Positions 24,489 through 34,300 of a stretch of DNA of 48,029 nucleotides are shown here, in pieces. Origin of the DNA: Caballeronia sp. BR00000012568055. Its GTDB lineage: Bacteria; Pseudomonadota; Gammaproteobacteria; Burkholderiales; Burkholderiaceae. The translations under genes were made by a program, and so were the position numbers. Location: contig NZ_JAQFVG010000306.1 of the NCBI RefSeq assembly GCF_029439455.1, positions 1 to 48,029 on the forward strand. Reading direction: 5' to 3'. Positions within the stretch are counted from its first letter, which is position 1. Every line of letters begins with the position of its first letter. Below the pieces are notes generated by a model. It was not told the origin of the DNA. It worked only from the letters and a program-made list of their open reading frames with translations, and did not search any database.

Positions 24489-25709
24489 TTACACGATCTT
24501 CGCTTCACGCAGCGCGCGAAGTTTAGGCTCGTCGTAGCCGAGCAGCGTCGAGAGCACATCGAACGTGTGCTCGCCCAACATCGGCGGATGCGCGCGCGCT
24601 TCGACCGGCGTTTCGCTCATGCGGATCGGATTGGCGGCGAGATGCACCTCGCCGCCCGCGGGATGCGGCATATCCAGCTTCATGCCGCGCGCGATCACAT
24701 GCGGGTCGTCGAATACTTCGCCGAGATCGTTGATCGGCCCGCACGGCACACTCGCCGATTCGAGCGCTGCGAGCCATTCGCGCTTGCCTTTCAGGCGGAC
24801 CATATCGGCGAGAATCGGCACGAGAATATCGCGGTTGCGCACGCGTGACGGGTTGGTGGCAAAGCGCGCGTCATCGGCGAGTTCGGCGCGTCCGCCTGCT
24901 TCGACAAACTTGCGAAACTGGCCGTCATTTCCCACCGCGACGATGATCCAGCCATCGTTCGTCTGAAACGTCTGATACGGCACGATGTTCGCGTGCGCGT
25001 TGCCCCATCGCACGGGCGGCTTGCCGCTGGCGAGAAAGTTCGTGTTCATATTGGCGAGCATGGCGACCTGAACATCGAGCAAGGCCATATCGATATATTG
25101 CCCTTCGCCCGTTCTATCGCGATGCGTCAGCGCCGCGAGCACGCCGACCGTCGCGTACATGCCAGTCATGAGATCGGCGATGGCCACGCCCGCTTTCTGC
25201 GGACCGCCACCGGGCTGACCATCGCGCTCGCCGGTAATGCTCATAAATCCGCCGATACCCTGAATGATGAAGTCATAGCCCGCGCGATTTGCATACGGCC
25301 CGGTCTGCCCGAAACCCGTCACCGAGCAATAGACGAGATCCGGCTTCACCGCCTTCAGCGATTCATAGTCGAGCCCGTACTTCTTCAGTTGCCCGACCTT
25401 GTAGTTCTCCAGCACGACATCGCTTTGCGCCGCCAGTTCACGCACGATGCGCTGCCCGTCGGCGGTCCCGATATCCACCGTCACCGAGCGCTTGTTGCGA
25501 TTCGCCGCAAGGTAATAGGCCGCTTCGCGCGTGTCTTCGCCATCGGGCGTTTTGAGGTACGGCGGTCCCCATTGACGCGTATCGTCGCCGGTCTCAGGCC
25601 GCTCGATCTTGATGACGTCCGCGCCGAGATCCGCCAGCGTCTGCGCGCACCAGGGACCGGCGAGCACGCGGGTGAGATCGAGTACGCGGATGTGGCTTAA
25701 GGCTCCCAT
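24489..25709 (-). CDS. CaiB/BaiF-type CoA transferase
   Basis: Class III CoA transferase, moving CoA between carboxylic acids, 406 residues. N-terminal [20 protein letters not shown] (7-26) and [18 protein letters not shown] are diagnostic; the catalytic-type aspartate lies in [13 protein letters not shown] near residue 169, and a CoA-site YDFIIQG segment precedes it. The specific acids are unknown, though the sequence resembles the succinyl-CoA/glutarate or formyl-CoA group. The ATG at 25709 has GGGAG about 11 bases upstream. It is divergent from alaS and alone in its transcription unit. Confidence 0.9.
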   Translation of the reverse strand: MGALSHIRVLDLTRVLAGPWCAQTLADLGADVIKIERPETGDDTRQWGPPYLKTPDGEDTREAAYYLAANRNKRSVTVDIGTADGQRIVRELAAQSDVVLENYKVGQLKKYGLDYESLKAVKPDLVYCSVTGFGQTGPYANRAGYDFIIQGIGGFMSITGERDGQPGGGPQKAGVAIADLMTGMYATVGVLAALTHRDRTGEGQYIDMALLDVQVAMLANMNTNFLASGKPPVRWGNAHANIVPYQTFQTNDGWIIVAVGNDGQFRKFVEAGGRAELADDARFATNPSRVRNRDILVPILADMVRLKGKREWLAALESASVPCGPINDLGEVFDDPHVIARGMKLDMPHPAGGEVHLAANPIRMSETPVEARAHPPMLGEHTFDVLSTLLGYDEPKLRALREAKIV

Positions 25710-25831
25710 TCGATGTTTCACTCCCGGATAAAGGAACCGCAAATGTCGCACGGAAACGACACGCGCGCGATAGCGGTTTGCGCGCGCCGTGCGCCCAAGC
25801 CGCTGCGTCAGGCCGCACGGAGCGAATCCCG

Positions 25832-25837
25832 TATAAT
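25832..25837 (+). promoter_or_regulatory. Candidate -10 box of alaS
   Basis: A perfect TATAAT lies 97 bases before the alaS start codon, giving a leader of about 90 bases. The -35 region is poor (CAGGCC at the expected distance), so this is a tentative assignment. Confidence 0.4.
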
Positions 25838-25933
25838 CGAAAATTACCTCTGCCTGTCCGGAAGCCCTGTCGCAGCGCGATCGAAGGCAACTCCGGCTGG
25901 CCAAAACCGAAAACCGCAGAAGCCCCGTACGCC

Positions 25934-28558
25934 ATGAAAGCCGCCGAAATACGCGAGAAATTCCTGAAGTTTTTCGAATCGAAGGGCCATACGATCGTCC
26001 GTTCGTCGAGCCTCGTGCCCGGCAACGATCCGACGCTGCTCTTCACCAACTCGGGCATGGTCCAGTTCAAGGACGTGTTCCTGGGCAGCGAGTCGCGTCC
26101 GTACAAGCGGGCGACCACCGCGCAGCGCAGCGTGCGCGCGGGCGGCAAGCACAACGATCTGGAGAACGTCGGTTATACCGCGCGGCATCACACGTTCTTC
26201 GAGATGCTCGGCAACTTCTCGTTCGGCGATTATTTCAAGCGCGACGCCATCCACTATTGCTGGGAGCTGTTGACCAAGGTCTACATGCTGCCGGCCGACA
26301 AGCTCACCGTCACCGTCTACAAGGAAGACGACGAAGCCTTCGACATCTGGGCGAAGGAAATCGGCGTGCCGGTCGAGCGCATCATCCGCATTGGCGACAA
26401 CAAGGGTGCGCCGTACGCATCGGATAATTTCTGGCAAATGGCCGATACCGGCCCGTGCGGTCCGTGCTCCGAAGTGTTCTACGACCACGGCCCGGAAATC
26501 TGGGGCGGCCCGCCGGGATCGCCTGAAGAAGACGGCGACCGTTTTATCGAGATCTGGAATCTCGTGTTCATGCAGTTCAATCGCGACGCGCAGGGCAATA
26601 TGACGCCGCTGCCCAAGCAGTGCGTCGATACCGGCATGGGCCTGGAACGTCTCGCCGCCGTGCTTCAGCATGTGCACAGCAACTACGAGATCGATCTGTT
26701 CCAGACGCTGATCAAGGCTGCATCGCGCGAAACGAAGACGGCGGATCTGGAAAACAACTCGCTGAAGGTGATTGCTGACCACATTCGCGCGTGCTCGTTC
26801 CTGATCGTCGATGGCGTGATTCCCGGCAACGAAGGCCGCGGCTACGTGCTGCGCCGGATCGTGCGCCGCGCGATTCGTCATGGCTACAAACTCGGCCAGA
26901 AAAGCGCGTTCTTCCACAAGCTGGTGGCGGACCTCGTCGCCGAAATGGGCGCGGCTTATCCCGAACTCGCCGATGCACAACAACGCGTCACCGACGTGCT
27001 GCGTCAGGAAGAGGAGCGCTTCTTCGAGACGATCGAACACGGCATGTCGATTCTCGAAGGCGAACTCGCCGATCTCGACAAGAAGGGCGTCAAGCAACTC
27101 GACGGCGAACTCGCGTTCAAGCTGCACGACACCTATGGCTTCCCGCTCGATCTGACCGCCGACGTGTGCCGCGAACGCGGCGTGACCGTCGATGAACCCG
27201 CTTTCGACGACGCCATGGCGCGCCAGCGCGACCAGGCGCGCGCGGCGGGCAAGTTCAAGCTCGCGGCCGGCCTCGAATATTCGGGCGCGAAGTCGACCTT
27301 CCACGGCTACGAAAAGGAAATTTTCGACGACGCGAAGATTCTCGCGATCTACGTCGAAGGCGCATCGGTGAACGAAGCGAAGGACGGTCAGCAAGCCGTC
27401 GTCGTGCTGGATCACACGCCGTTCTACGCGGAATCGGGCGGTCAGGTCGGCGATCAGGGCGTGCTGGCGAACGCATCGACACGCTTCGCCGTGACGGACA
27501 CGCTCAAAGTGCAGGCCGATGTCGTCGGTCATCACGGCACGGTGCAACAAGGCACGCTCAAGGTCGGCGATGTCGTGAAGGCGGAAATCGACGCCGTGCG
27601 CCGCGGCCGCACCGCGCGCAATCACTCGGCCACGCATTTGATGCACAAAGCTTTGCGCGAAGTGCTCGGCGGCCACGTGCAGCAAAAAGGCTCGCTCGTC
27701 GATGCCGATAAAACCCGCTTCGACTTCGCCCACAACGCACCGATGACGGACGACGAAATCCGTCGTGTCGAGCAGATCGTGAATAACGAGATCATCGCGA
27801 ACGCGCCGGGCGTGGTCCGCGTGATGGCTTATGACGACGCGGTGAAGGGCGGCGCGATGGCGCTGTTCGGCGAAAAGTACGGCGATACCGTGCGCGTGCT
27901 CGATCTCGGGTTCTCGCGCGAACTCTGCGGCGGCACGCACGTGCAGCGCACCGGCGATATCGGCTTCTTCAAGATCGTGATGGAAGGCGGCGTGGCGGCG
28001 GGCATTCGCCGTGTCGAAGCTATCACGGGCGACAACGCCGTGCGTTACGTGCAGGAATTGGATCAGCGCATCAATGCGGCGGCGGGCGTGCTGAAGGCGC
28101 AGCCTGCGGAACTGACGCAGCGTATCGCGCAGGTTCAGGAGCATGTGAAGTCGCTGGAGAAGGAACTGAGCGCGCTCAAGTCCAAACTCGCCGCGAATCA
28201 GGGCGATGAACTCGTCTCGCAAGCCGTCGATATCGCGGGCGTGCACGTGCTTGCCGCGCAACTCGAAGGCGCGGACGTGAAGACGCTGCGCGAAACTGTC
28301 GATAAGCTGAAGGACAAGCTCAAGAGCGCGGCCATCGTCCTCGCTTCCGTCGATGGCGGCAAGGTCAGTCTGATCGCGGGCGTGACGCCGGATGCATCGA
28401 AAAAGGTGAAGGCGGGCGAACTGGTCAACTTCGTCGCGCAGCAGGTCGGCGGCAAGGGCGGCGGCCGTCCGGATATGGCGCAGGCAGGCGGCACGGAGCC
28501 GGCGAATCTTCCGGCAGCGCTGGCGGGCGTGACGGGCTGGGTGCAGCAGCAGCTCTAA
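25934..28558 (+). CDS. alaS: Alanyl-tRNA synthetase
   Basis: Charges tRNA-Ala and hydrolyses mischarged Ser- or Gly-tRNA. The 874-residue product has the full class II architecture: [20 protein letters not shown] and [17 protein letters not shown] in the aminoacylation domain, GMGLERLAA motif 3, the editing-domain zinc motif HSATHLMH with CGGTHVQ further on, and a C-terminal domain ending [12 protein letters not shown]. The ATG at 25934 gives the family's normal N-terminus [12 protein letters not shown] strong terminator follows. Confidence 0.98.
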   Translation: MKAAEIREKFLKFFESKGHTIVRSSSLVPGNDPTLLFTNSGMVQFKDVFLGSESRPYKRATTAQRSVRAGGKHNDLENVGYTARHHTFFEMLGNFSFGDYFKRDAIHYCWELLTKVYMLPADKLTVTVYKEDDEAFDIWAKEIGVPVERIIRIGDNKGAPYASDNFWQMADTGPCGPCSEVFYDHGPEIWGGPPGSPEEDGDRFIEIWNLVFMQFNRDAQGNMTPLPKQCVDTGMGLERLAAVLQHVHSNYEIDLFQTLIKAASRETKTADLENNSLKVIADHIRACSFLIVDGVIPGNEGRGYVLRRIVRRAIRHGYKLGQKSAFFHKLVADLVAEMGAAYPELADAQQRVTDVLRQEEERFFETIEHGMSILEGELADLDKKGVKQLDGELAFKLHDTYGFPLDLTADVCRERGVTVDEPAFDDAMARQRDQARAAGKFKLAAGLEYSGAKSTFHGYEKEIFDDAKILAIYVEGASVNEAKDGQQAVVVLDHTPFYAESGGQVGDQGVLANASTRFAVTDTLKVQADVVGHHGTVQQGTLKVGDVVKAEIDAVRRGRTARNHSATHLMHKALREVLGGHVQQKGSLVDADKTRFDFAHNAPMTDDEIRRVEQIVNNEIIANAPGVVRVMAYDDAVKGGAMALFGEKYGDTVRVLDLGFSRELCGGTHVQRTGDIGFFKIVMEGGVAAGIRRVEAITGDNAVRYVQELDQRINAAAGVLKAQPAELTQRIAQVQEHVKSLEKELSALKSKLAANQGDELVSQAVDIAGVHVLAAQLEGADVKTLRETVDKLKDKLKSAAIVLASVDGGKVSLIAGVTPDASKKVKAGELVNFVAQQVGGKGGGRPDMAQAGGTEPANLPAALAGVTGWVQQQL

Positions 28559-28585
28559 AACGCTTCGTTAAAACTTGAAAATAAG

Positions 28586-28618
28586 AACGGCTCGGTCGAA
28601 AAAACCGGGCCGTTTTTT
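28586..28618 (+). terminator. Terminator of alaS
   Basis: AACGGCTCGGT pairs with ACCGGGCCGTT (one G-T wobble) across a seven-base A-rich loop, followed by six T residues. A classic intrinsic terminator. Confidence 0.92.
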
Positions 28619-28691
28619 ATTACAACGCTTTCAGGCACATCGCGTGCAACGTTCTTCCCGTTTTCATTTCAACAACCAAGGGAGACGAACG

Positions 28692-28928
28692 ATGAATCGC
28701 AAATTCATGTCGATTGCATTGACGGCGGCGCTGCTGGCAGCAACGGGCGCGGCTCAGGCGAAGGGCTGTATCGAAGGGGCGGCGGTCGGCGGCGTGGCGG
28801 GCCACGTGGCGGGCAAGCACGGCACGGCAGGCGCGGTGGGTGGCTGCGCCATCGGCCATCACGAAGCCAGCAAGAAGGAAAAGAAGGCGCAGGAAGCCAA
28901 CGCGGCCAGCGCGCCGAGCGGGAAGTAA
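28692..28928 (+). CDS. Small glycine-zipper exported protein
   Basis: A 78-residue protein with a signal peptide cut near AAQA-KGC. The mature part is a glycine zipper with two cysteines (KGCIEGAAVGGVAGHVAG, VGGCAIGHHE), then a strongly basic and Ala-rich tail (SKKEKKAQEANAAS). The cysteines could be disulphide-linked. GGGAGA lies about nine bases upstream. It resembles the periplasmic glycine-zipper proteins common in Burkholderiaceae; no function is established from the sequence. It sits alone between alaS and the threonine aldolase gene. Confidence 0.7.
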   Translation: MNRKFMSIALTAALLAATGAAQAKGCIEGAAVGGVAGHVAGKHGTAGAVGGCAIGHHEASKKEKKAQEANAASAPSGK

Positions 28929-29065
28929 CCGCAACCAAGCGTCGATGCCCGTCGTGAAAGCGGCGGGCATCGAATCGTCGAATCATTGAAGGTGCGGGAA
29001 AGCCTTGGCGGCTGAGAAAAAAACTAGAATAGGCGACTTGTTCCGAAGCACAGAGCACTCGCCCA

Positions 29066-30124
29066 ATGACCGCTGCCCAAGAATCCGAACACTTCGCCTC
29101 CGATAACTACGCAGGCATCTGCCCCGAAGCGCTTCAGGCGCTGATCGAGTCCAACACCAGCGGCCACGAACCCGCCTACGGCGACGACTCGTGGACGCAA
29201 AAAGTCTGCGACCGCATCCGCGATCTGTTTCAGACGGATTGCGAAGTCTTCTTCGTGTTCAATGGCACGGCGGCGAATTCGCTGGCGTTGGCATCGCTAT
29301 GTCAGTCTTACCATTCGGTGATTTGCCACGAACTCGCGCATATCGAAACCGATGAATGCGGCGGGCCGGAGTTTTTTTCGGGCGGCTCGAAGCTGCTGAC
29401 GGCGAAGGGCGAGAACGGAAAACTCACGCCGGACGCGATCGAAGAACTCGTCACCAAGCGTGCGGATATTCATTATCCGAAGCCGAAGGTCGTGTCGCTG
29501 ACGCAATCGACGGAAGTGGGCAGCGTGTACACCGTCGAGGAAATCCGCGCGATTGCCGCGATTGCCAAGCGCAGGCATCTGAAAGTGCATATGGATGGCG
29601 CGCGCTTCGCGAACGCGGTCGCGGCGCTGAACGTGCATCCGTCGGAAATCACGTGGCGCGCGGGCGTCGATGTGCTGTGTTTCGGTGGCACGAAAAACGG
29701 CTTGCCGGTGGGCGAAGCCGTCGTGTTCTTCGACAAGGCGCTTGCCACCGACTTTGCCTATCGCCTGAAGCAGGCGGGTCAGCTTGCATCGAAAATGCGC
29801 TTTATTTCCGCGCCCTGGCTCGGCTTGCTCGATGGCGATGTCTGGCTGCGCAACGCGCGTCACGCCAACGCGATGGCGCAATTGATGGCCTCACGCCTTG
29901 TCGATATCCCCGGCGTTTCGCTGCTGTTCAAGCCCGAATCGAACGCGGTGTTCGCGGAATTGCCCGCGCACGCGGCGGCCTCGCTCAGAGCGAAAGGCTG
30001 GCGCTTCTATCAGTTCATCGGCTCGGGCGGATGCCGGTTCATGTGCTCGTGGGACACGAAGCGGACAACCGTCGAACGCTTCACCGATGAAGTCCGCGCG
30101 CTCTGCGTGCCGAAGCCCATCTGA
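29066..30124 (+). CDS. ltaE: Low-specificity threonine aldolase type enzyme
   Basis: PLP-dependent enzyme that cleaves threonine or allo-threonine to glycine and acetaldehyde, cytoplasmic, 352 residues. Landmarks: SDNYAGICPEALQAL at the N-terminus, YGDDSWTQKVCDRI, FVFNGTAANSLAL, HMDGARFANAV with the aspartate that pairs with the PLP ring nitrogen, and the PLP lysine in CFGGTKNGLPVGE near 213. It is followed after eight bases by a thioesterase gene, so the two and probably the Liv cluster are cotranscribed. It could also act on other beta-hydroxy amino acids. The ribosome site is weak. Confidence 0.9.
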   Translation: MTAAQESEHFASDNYAGICPEALQALIESNTSGHEPAYGDDSWTQKVCDRIRDLFQTDCEVFFVFNGTAANSLALASLCQSYHSVICHELAHIETDECGGPEFFSGGSKLLTAKGENGKLTPDAIEELVTKRADIHYPKPKVVSLTQSTEVGSVYTVEEIRAIAAIAKRRHLKVHMDGARFANAVAALNVHPSEITWRAGVDVLCFGGTKNGLPVGEAVVFFDKALATDFAYRLKQAGQLASKMRFISAPWLGLLDGDVWLRNARHANAMAQLMASRLVDIPGVSLLFKPESNAVFAELPAHAAASLRAKGWRFYQFIGSGGCRFMCSWDTKRTTVERFTDEVRALCVPKPI

Positions 30125-30132
30125 CCATCACG

Positions 30133-30570
30133 ATGACCAAGCCCACTCCGACCACGCGCGCCGACTACGCGCATTTCCTTTCGATCAGCACGCGCTGGGC
30201 CGATAACGATGTCTACGGCCATATCAACAATGTCGTCTATTACAGCTATTTCGATACGGTCGTGAACGAGTATCTGCTGCGCGCGGGCGTGCTCGATTTC
30301 ACCGAAGGGCAGACCATCGGACTGGTGGTGGAAACGCGCTGCAATTACTTCGCGCCGATCGTGTTTCCCGATCGAATCGATGCGGGTTTGCGCGTGGAAA
30401 AGCTCGGCAACACGAGCGTGCGCTACGAAGTGGCGATCTTCGCGGAAGGCTCGGATCAGGCCGCTGCGCAAGGGCATTTCGTGCATGTGTATGTGGATCG
30501 CGAGTCGCGTCGTCCGGTGGCGCTGCCCGCGCCGCTCGTCGATGCGCTGAAGCGGCTCATCATCGGCTGA
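30133..30570 (+). CDS. Acyl-CoA thioesterase, 4HBT hotdog fold
   Basis: Small thioesterase of 145 residues. The hotdog signature TRWADNDVYGHINNVVYYSY at about 20-39 contains the catalytic Asp and the usual GHxNN turn; a second family stretch is GLVVETRCNYFAPIVFPD. The substrate (4-hydroxybenzoyl-CoA, short acyl-CoA or other) cannot be inferred. It begins eight bases after the threonine aldolase stop and ends ten bases before the first Liv-type permease gene, so it is likely part of one operon with them. Confidence 0.88.
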   Translation: MTKPTPTTRADYAHFLSISTRWADNDVYGHINNVVYYSYFDTVVNEYLLRAGVLDFTEGQTIGLVVETRCNYFAPIVFPDRIDAGLRVEKLGNTSVRYEVAIFAEGSDQAAAQGHFVHVYVDRESRRPVALPAPLVDALKRLIIG

Positions 30571-30580
30571 GGGCGGCGTC

Positions 30581-31522
30581 TTGCTTCAGTGGTTCTGCGT
30601 GAATCTGCTCAATGGCGTGAGCATCGGCTTGCTGCTTTTTATGTTGTCGGCAGGACTCACGCTGATCTTTTCGATGCTCGGCGTGCTCAACTTCGCGCAT
30701 GCGAGCTTCTATATGCTCGGCGCGTATGTTGCTCAGGCGCTTGCAGCTTACGCGGGCTTCTGGGTCGCGTTGATCGTCGCGCCCTTGATCGTCGGACTCA
30801 CCGGCGCGTTGTTCGAACGCAGCTTGCTCAGACGCGTGCACGCGCGTGGCGCGCTCGCGGAATTGCTGCTGACGTTCGGCGCGGCTATCGTGATTGGCGA
30901 GGGCGTCAAGCTCGTCTGGGGACTTAGGTCCTTACCCGCCGCAATGCCTTCCGTGCTCGATGGCCCGTTGTTCACGCTGTACGGCGCGGCGTTTCCGCGT
31001 TATCGCGCGTTCATGATGCTGGTTGCCGTGCTCATGCTCGGCGCGCTGTTTCTCGTGCTGCGCTTCTCGAAAACGGGGCTGATCGTGCGCGCGGCGCTGA
31101 CGCATCCGCATATTGTCGAGACGCTTGGGCATGACGTGCCGCGCGTCTTTTCGATGGTGTTCGCCGCAGGCACCGCGCTCGCCGCGCTGGCGGGCGTGAT
31201 CGGCGCGCCGCTCGCCGTCATCGAACCCGGCATGGCCGACGCGATGGGGCCGATCGTGTTCGTGGTCGTGGTGATCGGCGGGATCGGATCGTTGTCGGGT
31301 GCGCTGGTGGCTTCGCTGTTGATCGGTTGCGTGCAGACGTTTGCGGTCGGCGCGACGGCATCGGCGGGAAGCGTTGCTTCGATGTTCGGCATGACGTTGC
31401 CGCCTGCATGGGCCGCCTTGACGGTCACGCAACTTGCGCCTGTCTTGCCGTATCTGCTCCTCGTCGCGATGCTCGCCACACGCCCGCGCGGACTGCTGGG
31501 CGAGCGCACGCCCGATGCTTAA
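30581..31522 (+). CDS. Branched-chain amino-acid type ABC permease (LivH-like)
   Basis: Inner-membrane permease of an ABC importer, 313 residues, of the LivH family. Visible features: LNGVSIGLLLFMLSAGLTLI at the N-terminus, the LNFAHASFYMLGAY segment, and VIGGIGSLSGALVASLLIG near 235. The start is a TTG with GAGGGCGG upstream; no better ATG is near the family N-terminus. Its TAA overlaps the next permease gene by eight bases. No periplasmic binding-protein gene occurs in the cluster, so the substrate is undefined. Confidence 0.88.
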   Translation: MLQWFCVNLLNGVSIGLLLFMLSAGLTLIFSMLGVLNFAHASFYMLGAYVAQALAAYAGFWVALIVAPLIVGLTGALFERSLLRRVHARGALAELLLTFGAAIVIGEGVKLVWGLRSLPAAMPSVLDGPLFTLYGAAFPRYRAFMMLVAVLMLGALFLVLRFSKTGLIVRAALTHPHIVETLGHDVPRVFSMVFAAGTALAALAGVIGAPLAVIEPGMADAMGPIVFVVVVIGGIGSLSGALVASLLIGCVQTFAVGATASAGSVASMFGMTLPPAWAALTVTQLAPVLPYLLLVAMLATRPRGLLGERTPDA

Positions 31523-32561
31523 GTTCATCGCCTTGATCGCGGCGCTTGCCTTGCCGCCTTTGTTCTTCGATCAGTCGTGGCTGCTCGCCTATCTCGCGCA
31601 GACGGCGACGCTTATCGTGTTCGCGCTGTCGTATAACCTGCTGCTCGGCGAGACTGGTTTGCTGTCGTTCGGGCACGCGGTTTATTCGGGACTCGGCGCG
31701 TTCGCCGCCGCGCACGTGTTCAATCGATACGGCGTGCCCTTGCCCTTGTTGCCAATGATCGGCGGCATCGCGGCGCTGCTTGCCGCCGTGCTCCTCGGCG
31801 CGATCTCGACGCAACGCGGCGGCACCACTTTCGCGATGATCACGCTCGGCATCGGCGAACTCGTGGCGGCGAGCGTGTGGCTCGTGCCGGGATGGTTCGG
31901 CGGCGAGGGCGGCGTGACCATCGATCGCGCCAGCGGGCCGATGCTGTTCGCGTGGACCTTCGGGCCGTTGCGCGAAGCGTATGCGCTGATCGCGTGCTGG
32001 TGCGTCGTATCGTGCCTGGCGATGTTCGCCGTTTCACGCACGCCGATGTGCCGTCTCGCCAACGCCGTGCGCGACAACCCGGCGCGCGCCGCCGCGATCG
32101 GTTTCGCACCGCGACGCGTGCGCTTCACGATGCTCTGCGTGTCGGCGTTTTTCGCGGGCATTGCGGGCGTGTTGTCGCTGGTGAATGTGGAATTGGTGTC
32201 GTCGGAAAGCGTGGGCCTTGCACGTTCGACGAGCGCGTTGGTCGCGACGGTGATCGGCGGCGCGGGATCGTTTTTCGGGCCGGTGATCGGCGCGGTGATG
32301 CTGACGTTCTTCAGCACGGCGGTCGCGAGCGTGTCCGCCGCATGGCCGATGTATCTCGGCTTGTTCTTCGTATGGGTCGTGGTGGCGTCGCCTTCGGGAT
32401 TGTTTGCGCGCAAGAACGTGTTGAAGAGCGTGGCGATAAGCGTGCTTGCCGTTGTTATCGTCGAAACGCTTTACGGGCGAGTGTTGCCTTACGGCGCGTG
32501 GTTTATCGCGCTGGGTTGCGCGCTGTTTCTCGCGTGGCATCGGACGAGGCGGGCGATATGA
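31515..32561 (+). CDS. Branched-chain amino-acid type ABC permease (LivM-like)
   Basis: Second permease subunit of the same importer, 348 residues. The LivM hallmark ALSYNLLLGETGLLSFGHAV is near 40-60, and VIGGAGSFFGPVIGAVMLTF is near 245. It starts within the last eight bases of the LivH-like gene and its TGA overlaps the ATG of the first ATPase gene (ATGA), so translation is coupled throughout. The C-terminal third is less conserved and very hydrophobic. Confidence 0.88.
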   Translation: MLKFIALIAALALPPLFFDQSWLLAYLAQTATLIVFALSYNLLLGETGLLSFGHAVYSGLGAFAAAHVFNRYGVPLPLLPMIGGIAALLAAVLLGAISTQRGGTTFAMITLGIGELVAASVWLVPGWFGGEGGVTIDRASGPMLFAWTFGPLREAYALIACWCVVSCLAMFAVSRTPMCRLANAVRDNPARAAAIGFAPRRVRFTMLCVSAFFAGIAGVLSLVNVELVSSESVGLARSTSALVATVIGGAGSFFGPVIGAVMLTFFSTAVASVSAAWPMYLGLFFVWVVVASPSGLFARKNVLKSVAISVLAVVIVETLYGRVLPYGAWFIALGCALFLAWHRTRRAI

Positions 32562-33295
32562 ACGGCGCGCTCGAATTACGCTGTATAACTAAGCGTTTTG
32601 GAGCGACGCAGATTTTGCGCGGCGTCGATTTGCGCGTGGAAGCGGGCGAACGTCATGCGTTGATCGGACCGAACGGCGCGGGCAAATCGACGCTGTTCGA
32701 TCTGATCTCGGGACGCGCGCGGCCAAACGAAGGGCGCATTTTTGCGCAGGGCATCGATATCACTGGCAAGCCGCCGCAGCGCGTGAGCCGCGTGCTCGCG
32801 CGCAGTTTTCAGACGACGAGCGTATTCGGTGGATTATCCGTGCTCGATAACCTGCGATGCGCGGTTTTGGGCGCATCGTCGTCGCGCGTGATAGACCGAT
32901 GGTTCGCATCACGAACGATCGAGCGCAAGGCCCGCGCCATGCTCGATGCCATCGGCCTCACGGACCGCGCCGACGAACCCGCTGCGCGTCTCACGTACGC
33001 CGAGCAACGCGCGCTCGATCTCGGCCTCGCGCTCGCCACCGATGCGCCTTTGATCTTGCTCGATGAGCCCACGGCCGGCATGAATCGCGCGGAAAGCATA
33101 CGTGCGTTGGCGCTGATCCGCGAGACGACGCGGGATCGTACGCTGCTGGTGATCGAACACGATATGGACGCGGTATTCGGTCTTGCGGATCGCATTTCCG
33201 TGCTCGTGCAAGGCCGCATCATCGCTACCGATACGCCAGACGCGATTCGCGCGAATCGCGATGTGCAGGAAGCTTATCTTGGAGCGACGCAATGA
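32558..33295 (+). CDS. Liv-type ABC ATPase (LivG-like), altered signature motif
   Basis: Cytoplasmic ATPase subunit, 245 residues. Walker A is the normal GPNGAGKST, Walker B is LILLDEPTAGMN, and the switch histidine is in VIEHDMDAV. The ABC signature, normally LSYGEQ in LivG, reads LTYAEQRALDLG: the conserved glycine is alanine. Coupled by ATGA overlaps to the permease before it and the second ATPase after it. The altered signature would face the Walker A of the partner ATPase, which is also altered. Confidence 0.88.
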   Translation: MNGALELRCITKRFGATQILRGVDLRVEAGERHALIGPNGAGKSTLFDLISGRARPNEGRIFAQGIDITGKPPQRVSRVLARSFQTTSVFGGLSVLDNLRCAVLGASSSRVIDRWFASRTIERKARAMLDAIGLTDRADEPAARLTYAEQRALDLGLALATDAPLILLDEPTAGMNRAESIRALALIRETTRDRTLLVIEHDMDAVFGLADRISVLVQGRIIATDTPDAIRANRDVQEAYLGATQ

Positions 33296-34008
33296 GCGAA
33301 CTGCTGCGCATCCGCGATTTGCGCGCATGGTATGGCGACGCGCAAGTGCTGCACGGCGTGAATTTATCGATCGATGAAGGCGAGGCGGTCGCGTTGATCG
33401 GACGCAATGGATCGGGACGTTCGACGCTTGCAAAAGCCATCATGGGACTCGTGCGATGCGACGGCGAAATGCGATATCGCGGCACGTCTTTGATCGGATT
33501 GCGACCGTTCGAGGTTGCGCGCAAAGGCATCGGTTACGTGCCCGAAACGCGCGATGTTTTCCCGACATTGAGCGTGCGCGAGAATTTGCTGCTCGGCGAA
33601 AGGAAGGGAACGCGCTTTACCGTCGATGAGGCTTATCGCTTGTTTCCGGTGCTTGAGGAACGCGCATCGGTGAAAGCGGGTGCGTTGTCCGGCGGCGAAC
33701 AGCAAATGCTGACGCTGGCGCGCACGTTGATGGGCGATCCTGCGTTCGTTGTTATCGATGAACCGGGAGAAGGACTTGCGCCGCGCGTGGTCGAGCAAGT
33801 GGGCGCGTGTCTCAAGACGCTGCGCAAACGCGGAATCGCGATTCTGTTGATGGAAGAACGCATGACGATCGCGCGCATGCTGAATGCGCGCGTCGCAGTG
33901 ATGGGGCGCGGGGAAGTGCGGTTCGATGGGGCGATTGAGGCGCTGGCGCACGAGGCGCAAACTATTGGGGATTGGCTGACAATCGGGGCACTCGAAATTT
34001 CGCGGTAA
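33292..34008 (+). CDS. Liv-type ABC ATPase (LivF-like), Walker A Lys replaced by Arg
   Basis: Second ATPase subunit, 238 residues. The Walker A reads GRNGSGRST, where the ATP-binding lysine is Arg43 (codon CGT). The ABC signature LSGGEQQ and Walker B VVIDEPGEGLAP are intact. At the switch position, where LivF proteins usually have VEQN, this has MEERM. It starts in an ATGA overlap with the LivG-like gene and ends the operon. Despite the lysine change it keeps full length and the D-loop region, so it is not obviously a dead gene. Confidence 0.88.
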   Translation: MSELLRIRDLRAWYGDAQVLHGVNLSIDEGEAVALIGRNGSGRSTLAKAIMGLVRCDGEMRYRGTSLIGLRPFEVARKGIGYVPETRDVFPTLSVRENLLLGERKGTRFTVDEAYRLFPVLEERASVKAGALSGGEQQMLTLARTLMGDPAFVVIDEPGEGLAPRVVEQVGACLKTLRKRGIAILLMEERMTIARMLNARVAVMGRGEVRFDGAIEALAHEAQTIGDWLTIGALEISR

Positions 34009-34013
34009 CATGC

Positions 34014-34034
34014 CAGTCAAAGTTCGATTGACTG
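34014..34034. promoter_or_regulatory. Inverted repeat operator of the toxin-antitoxin pair
   Basis: CAGTCAA and TTGACTG are perfect 7-bp arms separated by seven bases, ending 17 bases before the antitoxin ATG. Type II antitoxins with ribbon-helix-helix folds repress their own operons at such sites. Confidence 0.6.
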
Positions 34035-34051
34035 ATTAAACGGAGGTCCGC

Positions 34052-34300
34052 ATGACAGCCATGACCATTCCAGATATCGACGAGCAACTTGAAACGCGCC
34101 TGCGCAAACTGGCGGCGCAACACGGTCGCTCGATGGAAGACGAAGCGCGCGATATCCTGCGTGCTGCGTTATCGACTGAGCCGGTAGGCGGAAAATCACT
34201 GGTCGATTCGATCCGTAGCCGCATCGTGCCGCTGGGCGGGGTCGATCTTGAATTGCCGCCACGCGATGGCATTCGCGAACCGAAGGACTTCGAAGAATGA
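34052..34300 (+). CDS. Antitoxin, FitA/VapB ribbon-helix-helix type
   Basis: A 82-residue antitoxin predicted to bind DNA through an N-terminal ribbon-helix-helix (MTIPDIDEQLETRLRKLAAQ, HGRSMEDEARDILRAAL at about 24-40) and to neutralise the PIN toxin with its C-terminal tail. The GRSMEDEARDIL stretch is typical of FitA-like proteins. GGAGG five bases upstream of the ATG is a strong ribosome site. Its TGA overlaps the toxin ATG (ATGA), and an inverted repeat lies in front of it. Confidence 0.85.
   Translation: MTAMTIPDIDEQLETRLRKLAAQHGRSMEDEARDILRAALSTEPVGGKSLVDSIRSRIVPLGGVDLELPPRDGIREPKDFEE

Noticed and set aside
25844..28261. Long open frame antisense to alaS
   Set aside because: It is a by-product of GC-rich codon structure on the opposite strand; alaS itself has every family motif.
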